Positions 60,508 through 64,000 of a stretch of 64,000 nt of DNA are shown here, piece after piece. The stretch comes from Deltaproteobacteria bacterium (GTDB taxonomy: Bacteria; Myxococcota; B64-G9): NCBI GenBank assembly GCA_019314375.1, contig JAFCZJ010000040.1, forward strand, positions 31,149 to 95,148, given 5' to 3'. The notes beneath the pieces were generated by a model. It did no database searches. It had not been told where the DNA came from and worked only from the letters and a program-made list of their open reading frames with translations. Within the stretch, counting starts at the first letter, position 1. The number at the start of each line of letters is the position of its first letter. A program made the translations under genes and the position numbers.

Positions 60508-62946
60508 TTGGGCGAAAAGTACCTGAACAAATACATTCCCATCTCCACCGAGGCCAAGACGGGTTCCAAGCCCCTGGGCACGGTGCTGAGCCTCTGGTTT
60601 GTCTTTGCCATCATGTGCCTCTTCGGTGCGGAGACCTTGTTCGCCGACGTTGCCTTCGACGATCGCGTCCGTGGTCGAAGCATCCTGTTGCCGATTTTGG
60701 AAAGCAATTTGGCCCTGGCCGAGCCCTTGGGTCTGCCTGCGCTCAAGCGGCAAACCGATCAAATCGCCCTGGCCATGAACAACACCCCGGTGCTCTGGGA
60801 AGCCACGGAGGAAAGTGCGCCCCCCCGCCTTGCGGAAATGCCCAGCAACCCGAAGGCCGGGCCGGCGAAGCCTGCCACCGCGACACCAAAAGGTGCCCAG
60901 GCATGGACACCGCACAATGGCTTACCCAGCCCCAAACGAATCTTGCTCATCGGTGCCTCATCCGTCCAGTTCTACTTAGGTGCCGACCTCGAACGAAAGC
61001 TGGAAGGATTCGAAGACGTCAAAGTACACCGCCTTGGCAAGCTCTCCACAGGCTTGACCCGACCCGATGTCTTTGATTGGCCGGCCAAACTACGTGAACT
61101 AAAAAAGAAGTTCAAACCCGATCTGGTTGTCGCCTTGTTCGGCGGCAATGACTGCCAGCCCGCAAAAATAGACGGCAAGGTTCGGGATTATGCCACGAAA
61201 GCCTGGAACCAGTGGTACCTGAAGCGCTTCAACGATTTCGTGAGCATCATACGCGAAGGGGGCACCTCGGCCGTCATCCTGGGCATGCCCACCATGCGCT
61301 CGAAAAAATTCAGCGCAAAGCTCAAGAAGCTGAATGAGGTATTCAAAGAAGGATGCGATCAGGCAGGTTGTGTGTTCATTCCCACCTGGGACCTGACCGC
61401 CGACCACAGAGGCCGCTACAAGAAATCCCTCAAGTACAAGGGCGAAACAGCCCTGATGCGCCTCAAGGATGGTATCCACTATTCCCGACACGGCAGCCGC
61501 TACGTCTCCGACAAGCTCTTGGCCCGCTTCCAACGACACTTTAATCTGGTGAGCGAAGAACGAGAGCAGGCCTTGGTAGCCCGCTTCCAACTCCAAAGCA
61601 AAGCCCTGGGCAAATCCATGCCCTACCTGTCCTTCGTTCCCCAGGGAACCAAGGACAAACTACCATTGCTGTTGCTCTTGCATGGTCGTGATGGAAACTA
61701 CTCAGATTGGTCGAATCACGCCCACGAAAGCATCGGAAAACTGGCAACCCAGCATCAGATGATCATCGTCACACCAGAGGCCGGTGCCCGAAGCTGGTAC
61801 TTAGACAGCCCCCTCAAAAAAGACCAGCAGACGGAAACTTATCTAATCGAGGAACTGTTGCCCGAGTTGAGTCGCCAGTTGCCCATCAGCGGTCAGCGGG
61901 CCATCGTCGGGCTATCCATGGGTGGTCACGGTGCCCTGGGCCTTTCGATCAGGCGTCCCGGCTTTTTCAAGGCGGCGGGATCCATGAGCGGGGTCGTCAA
62001 TCTCCTCACCAACAGCAAACGAGTGCGTCGAGACCTGAACGCGCTTTTGGGTCCGTACAAAAAAAACAAGGAACTCTGGAAGCAGCACTCGGTGCGCCAT
62101 CTGGTAAAAACAGACCCCGAAGCCGCAAGCAAGCTACCCATGCGAATCACCGTGGGGAAAAGAGACCGCTATCGCAAAGCCAACCGAGCCCTTCACAAAT
62201 TGCTGACCAAACTGAAGATCGACCACGAATACGCGGAGAGCAAAGGCGGACATAGCTGGAAGACTTGGGTCGCCGAACTGCCCAAGCATCTGGCCTTTGT
62301 GGCAAGCCATCTGCCCAAGACCAAGGACCCGAAAGAAGCGGCGGACTCAGCCTGGTATCGAGCCGCTGAATTGGGCCAGCTCAAAACCCTGAAGCACCTG
62401 GCTGCCGAAGGCGCCAAGCTTGACGCCACCAACCGGGATGGCGATACGGCTCTTCACCTGGCCGCAGCCCGCGGACATGTTAGAACCGTGGGGTGGTTGT
62501 GTTCTCAGAAGGTGAATTTGGCGGCCAAAAACAAGCGCGGAGCCACGGCGTTACACGAAGCCGCCCGCAAAGGTCAGGTCGAATCCCTGCGCAAGCTCAT
62601 CACCTACAAGGCACCACTGGATGCCTTGGACAATCGAAAACGCACGCCCCTGCACTGGTCCGCCCGCTACGGCTTCTCCGATGCCTCCGAATGGTTGCTC
62701 ATCGCGGGAGCGCGCTACGATCTAAAAGATGCCGACGGCAAGCTGCCCCAACAACTCGGCTTCGTCTTCACCAAAGGCCGATTCAAGAAACTGATCGAAC
62801 AGGCCCAAGAGCGTCGGGCGGCCGAAAAAACCAAGGCGAAAACCAAACCCAAACCCAAGGCCAAGCCCAAGCCCAAGGCCAAGGCCAAGCCCAAGGCCAA
62901 GCCAAAAGCCAAGCCAAAAGCCAAGCCAAAAGCCACGGGAGGATGA
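60508..62946 (+). CDS. SGNH (DUF459-like) - esterase - ankyrin fusion protein
   Basis: The best start is TTG 60508, five bases after AGGAGG. The 812-residue protein has one N-terminal membrane helix (about 24-46). An SGNH/DUF459-like hydrolase follows (nucleophile in IGASSVQ near 149, GGNDC near 212, D-G-I-H near 322), then an alpha/beta esterase (about 375-600; oxyanion HGRDGN, nucleophile GLSMGG near 468, His in GGHSW). Three ankyrin repeats (about 611-750) and a Lys/Pro/Ala tail (KPKAKPKAK) end it. Two different serine hydrolases in one chain is unusual. The SGNH part pairs with the preceding MBOAT for glycan O-acylation; the esterase might edit or remove acyl groups. Confidence 0.85.
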   Translation: MGEKYLNKYIPISTEAKTGSKPLGTVLSLWFVFAIMCLFGAETLFADVAFDDRVRGRSILLPILESNLALAEPLGLPALKRQTDQIALAMNNTPVLWEATEESAPPRLAEMPSNPKAGPAKPATATPKGAQAWTPHNGLPSPKRILLIGASSVQFYLGADLERKLEGFEDVKVHRLGKLSTGLTRPDVFDWPAKLRELKKKFKPDLVVALFGGNDCQPAKIDGKVRDYATKAWNQWYLKRFNDFVSIIREGGTSAVILGMPTMRSKKFSAKLKKLNEVFKEGCDQAGCVFIPTWDLTADHRGRYKKSLKYKGETALMRLKDGIHYSRHGSRYVSDKLLARFQRHFNLVSEEREQALVARFQLQSKALGKSMPYLSFVPQGTKDKLPLLLLLHGRDGNYSDWSNHAHESIGKLATQHQMIIVTPEAGARSWYLDSPLKKDQQTETYLIEELLPELSRQLPISGQRAIVGLSMGGHGALGLSIRRPGFFKAAGSMSGVVNLLTNSKRVRRDLNALLGPYKKNKELWKQHSVRHLVKTDPEAASKLPMRITVGKRDRYRKANRALHKLLTKLKIDHEYAESKGGHSWKTWVAELPKHLAFVASHLPKTKDPKEAADSAWYRAAELGQLKTLKHLAAEGAKLDATNRDGDTALHLAAARGHVRTVGWLCSQKVNLAAKNKRGATALHEAARKGQVESLRKLITYKAPLDALDNRKRTPLHWSARYGFSDASEWLLIAGARYDLKDADGKLPQQLGFVFTKGRFKKLIEQAQERRAAEKTKAKTKPKPKAKPKPKAKAKPKAKPKAKPKAKPKATGG

Positions 62947-62947
62947 G

Positions 62948-63340
62948 ATGGCCCAGAACCAAAGTTTGCCCAAAATCCTTGCAGCCGATGACGACCCCGA
63001 AATCTTAAAAATGGTCGAGGCCGCCCTCAAGCCGGTGGGGGCCGAGTTATTCACGGCCGAAGATGGCGAAAAGGCCTTAGAGACCTTCCTGGTGGAAAAA
63101 CCCCAGCTCGTGATCCTGGATGTCATGATGCCCGGCCTGACCGGCTGGGAGGTTGCCAAGTACATCCGTGAACGAGATGAGTACAAAGACGTGCGCCTGC
63201 TGATGCTGACCGGCATCGGGGAAACCCTGAACGCAGCCACCTCGCCGCTCATCGGGGCTGACGACCACCTGGACAAACCCTTCGCCTTCAACGTGCTGGC
63301 TGCCCGGGTGCGCAAGCTTCTGGATATGGAATCAGCCTGA
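62948..63340 (+). CDS. Single-domain response regulator (receiver only)
   Basis: The 130-residue receiver is intact: acidic triplet AADDDPEIL, phospho-accepting Asp in LVILDVMMPGLTG near residue 58, Thr in MLTGIG and Lys in LDKPFAF. There is no output domain. It starts one base after the fusion protein's stop, with GGGAGG upstream, so it is co-transcribed with the acylation genes. Stand-alone receivers pass phosphate on or bind a partner protein. No histidine kinase gene is adjacent. Confidence 0.92.
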   Translation: MAQNQSLPKILAADDDPEILKMVEAALKPVGAELFTAEDGEKALETFLVEKPQLVILDVMMPGLTGWEVAKYIRERDEYKDVRLLMLTGIGETLNAATSPLIGADDHLDKPFAFNVLAARVRKLLDMESA

Positions 63341-63351
63341 GCGGAGGCCGC

Positions 63352-64000
63352 ATGGATCTACGCTTGACCGTGCTGGGCTCCGGCGGCATCCGACCGGATC
63401 CCCATCGGGGCGGTCCCGCCCACCTGTTCAGCGCAGGGTCAAGCCACCTGTTGCTGGACGCCGGGCCGGGAGCCAGCCGCGCGCTAAAGCGGGCCGGCCT
63501 GCAGACTTCCGACCTGGCCGGCATCGCCATCACCCATCGTCACCCGGACCACATGGGCGAACTGCTTCTCCTGCTGGAACTCGAGCGACTACGACCTCGA
63601 ACCGAAGCACTGGCCTTACTGGGCCCCGGCTTGCTTGACGAATACCTGGACTTCATGGCCGCCTGGGGACGGGATGAGCCGCGCAAGTTGCCCTACCCCG
63701 TCGTTCGCCACCTCATGCCCGGCACTTGCAAAATGGGCCCCATGCGCATCGAAGCCATGACCGTGCCCCACGTCCAGGGCTCCGTGGGCTATCGAGTTGA
63801 TGTCGGAAAAAAACGAATGGTCTACGCCGGCGACTGCGGCCCCGGTCCCGAGGTGGAAAAACTGGCCAAGGGCGCCGATCTGTTGCTGCTTGAATGCAGC
63901 TTGCCTGCATCGGGACACACGGTCGCCCACCTGGCACCTGAGCAAGCCGCCGAGATTGCTGTTGCGGCTGGAGCCAAGCGCTTGCTGCTCACCCATTTTC
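63352..64000 (+). CDS. Metallo-beta-lactamase-fold hydrolase, partial (RNase Z-like)
   Basis: The reading frame starts at ATG 63352 after GGAGG and runs off the window with 216 complete codons. It begins LRLTVLGSGGIRPDP and has the zinc motif THRHPDHMGE (HxHxDH). Later, VPHVQGSVGYRVDVGKKRMVYAGDCGP supplies the next His and Asp ligands, and LLLLECS and LTHF follow. This is the RNase Z/ElaC-like branch of the fold; it may cleave RNA or small phosphodiesters. It lies 11 bp after the receiver gene, in the same operon. Confidence 0.85.
   Translation, partial: MDLRLTVLGSGGIRPDPHRGGPAHLFSAGSSHLLLDAGPGASRALKRAGLQTSDLAGIAITHRHPDHMGELLLLLELERLRPRTEALALLGPGLLDEYLDFMAAWGRDEPRKLPYPVVRHLMPGTCKMGPMRIEAMTVPHVQGSVGYRVDVGKKRMVYAGDCGPGPEVEKLAKGADLLLLECSLPASGHTVAHLAPEQAAEIAVAAGAKRLLLTHF

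Overview
The window looks like chromosomal DNA from a Myxococcota- or Bradymonadota-like bacterium (former Deltaproteobacteria), probably a draft or metagenome-derived assembly. The evidence is the style of the gene content rather than a marker gene: eukaryotic-type Ser/Thr kinases (one with the HRDISPQN catalytic loop common in that group), many lipoproteins with Asp/Ala/Gly-rich linkers after the lipid-anchor cysteine, an FHA-GAF-sigma54 activator, an FHA-GGDEF protein, two PilZ proteins, a receiver/DUF4388/J-domain protein and an MXAN_5187-like protein. No phage, integrase, transposase, rRNA or CRISPR array is visible. One tRNA, tRNA-Leu(CAA), is present.

Layout. 0-8.7 kb: a HEAT-repeat lipoprotein, an array of four genes for cysteine-rich lipoproteins (one is an in-frame fusion of two units), an outer-membrane barrel, a TPR lipoprotein, a PIG-L deacetylase and a lipoprotein sharing its C-terminal domain with the first gene. 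8.7-16.2 kb: a Ser/Thr kinase lying between the two ends of a broken duplicate of the gene at 12.3 kb, then a hydrolase-like lipoprotein and a two-gene operon of unknown function. 16.3-23.5 kb: recQ (apparently leaderless), a DUF5678/retropepsin-like pair, tRNA-Leu, an SCP2-domain protein, a discoidin-type protein whose signal peptide carries two copies of a 51-bp repeat, and a long-chain acyl-CoA ligase. 23.7-31.7 kb: a signalling operon of kinase, outer-membrane protein (frameshifted by a 41-bp duplication), FHA-GAF-sigma54 activator, two lipoproteins and FHA-GGDEF. 31.7-38.6 kb, minus strand: two membrane proteins, and an exported TPR-CHAT putative protease next to a hybrid histidine kinase that seems to carry a one-base frameshift. 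38.6-49.3 kb: a POT-like transporter, secreted and repeat-rich proteins, a pseudo-receiver/DUF4388/J-domain protein, selB and PilZ.

49.3-54.8 kb, minus strand: five overlapping genes resembling nuoJKLMN, the membrane arm of complex I, but without nuoA-I and with most of the conserved proton-path charges replaced. 54.9-58.2 kb: a PilZ-receiver regulator, then a minus-strand operon of a TPR membrane protein, a 69-residue one-helix protein and a radical SAM/SPASM enzyme, an arrangement like a peptide-modification system. 58.3-64 kb: an MXAN_5187-like protein, an MBOAT acyltransferase, a fused SGNH-esterase-ankyrin protein, a lone receiver and the start of a metallo-beta-lactamase-fold hydrolase that runs off the window.

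Three themes recur: phospho-threonine signalling (kinases read by FHA proteins), cyclic di-GMP (one GGDEF, two PilZ) and cell-surface biology (lipoproteins, O-acylation, exported TPR proteins). The best candidates for undescribed systems are the one-helix peptide/radical SAM operon, the charge-depleted nuoJKLMN module and the cysteine-rich lipoprotein array. Assignments come from reading the sequence only; no searches were run.
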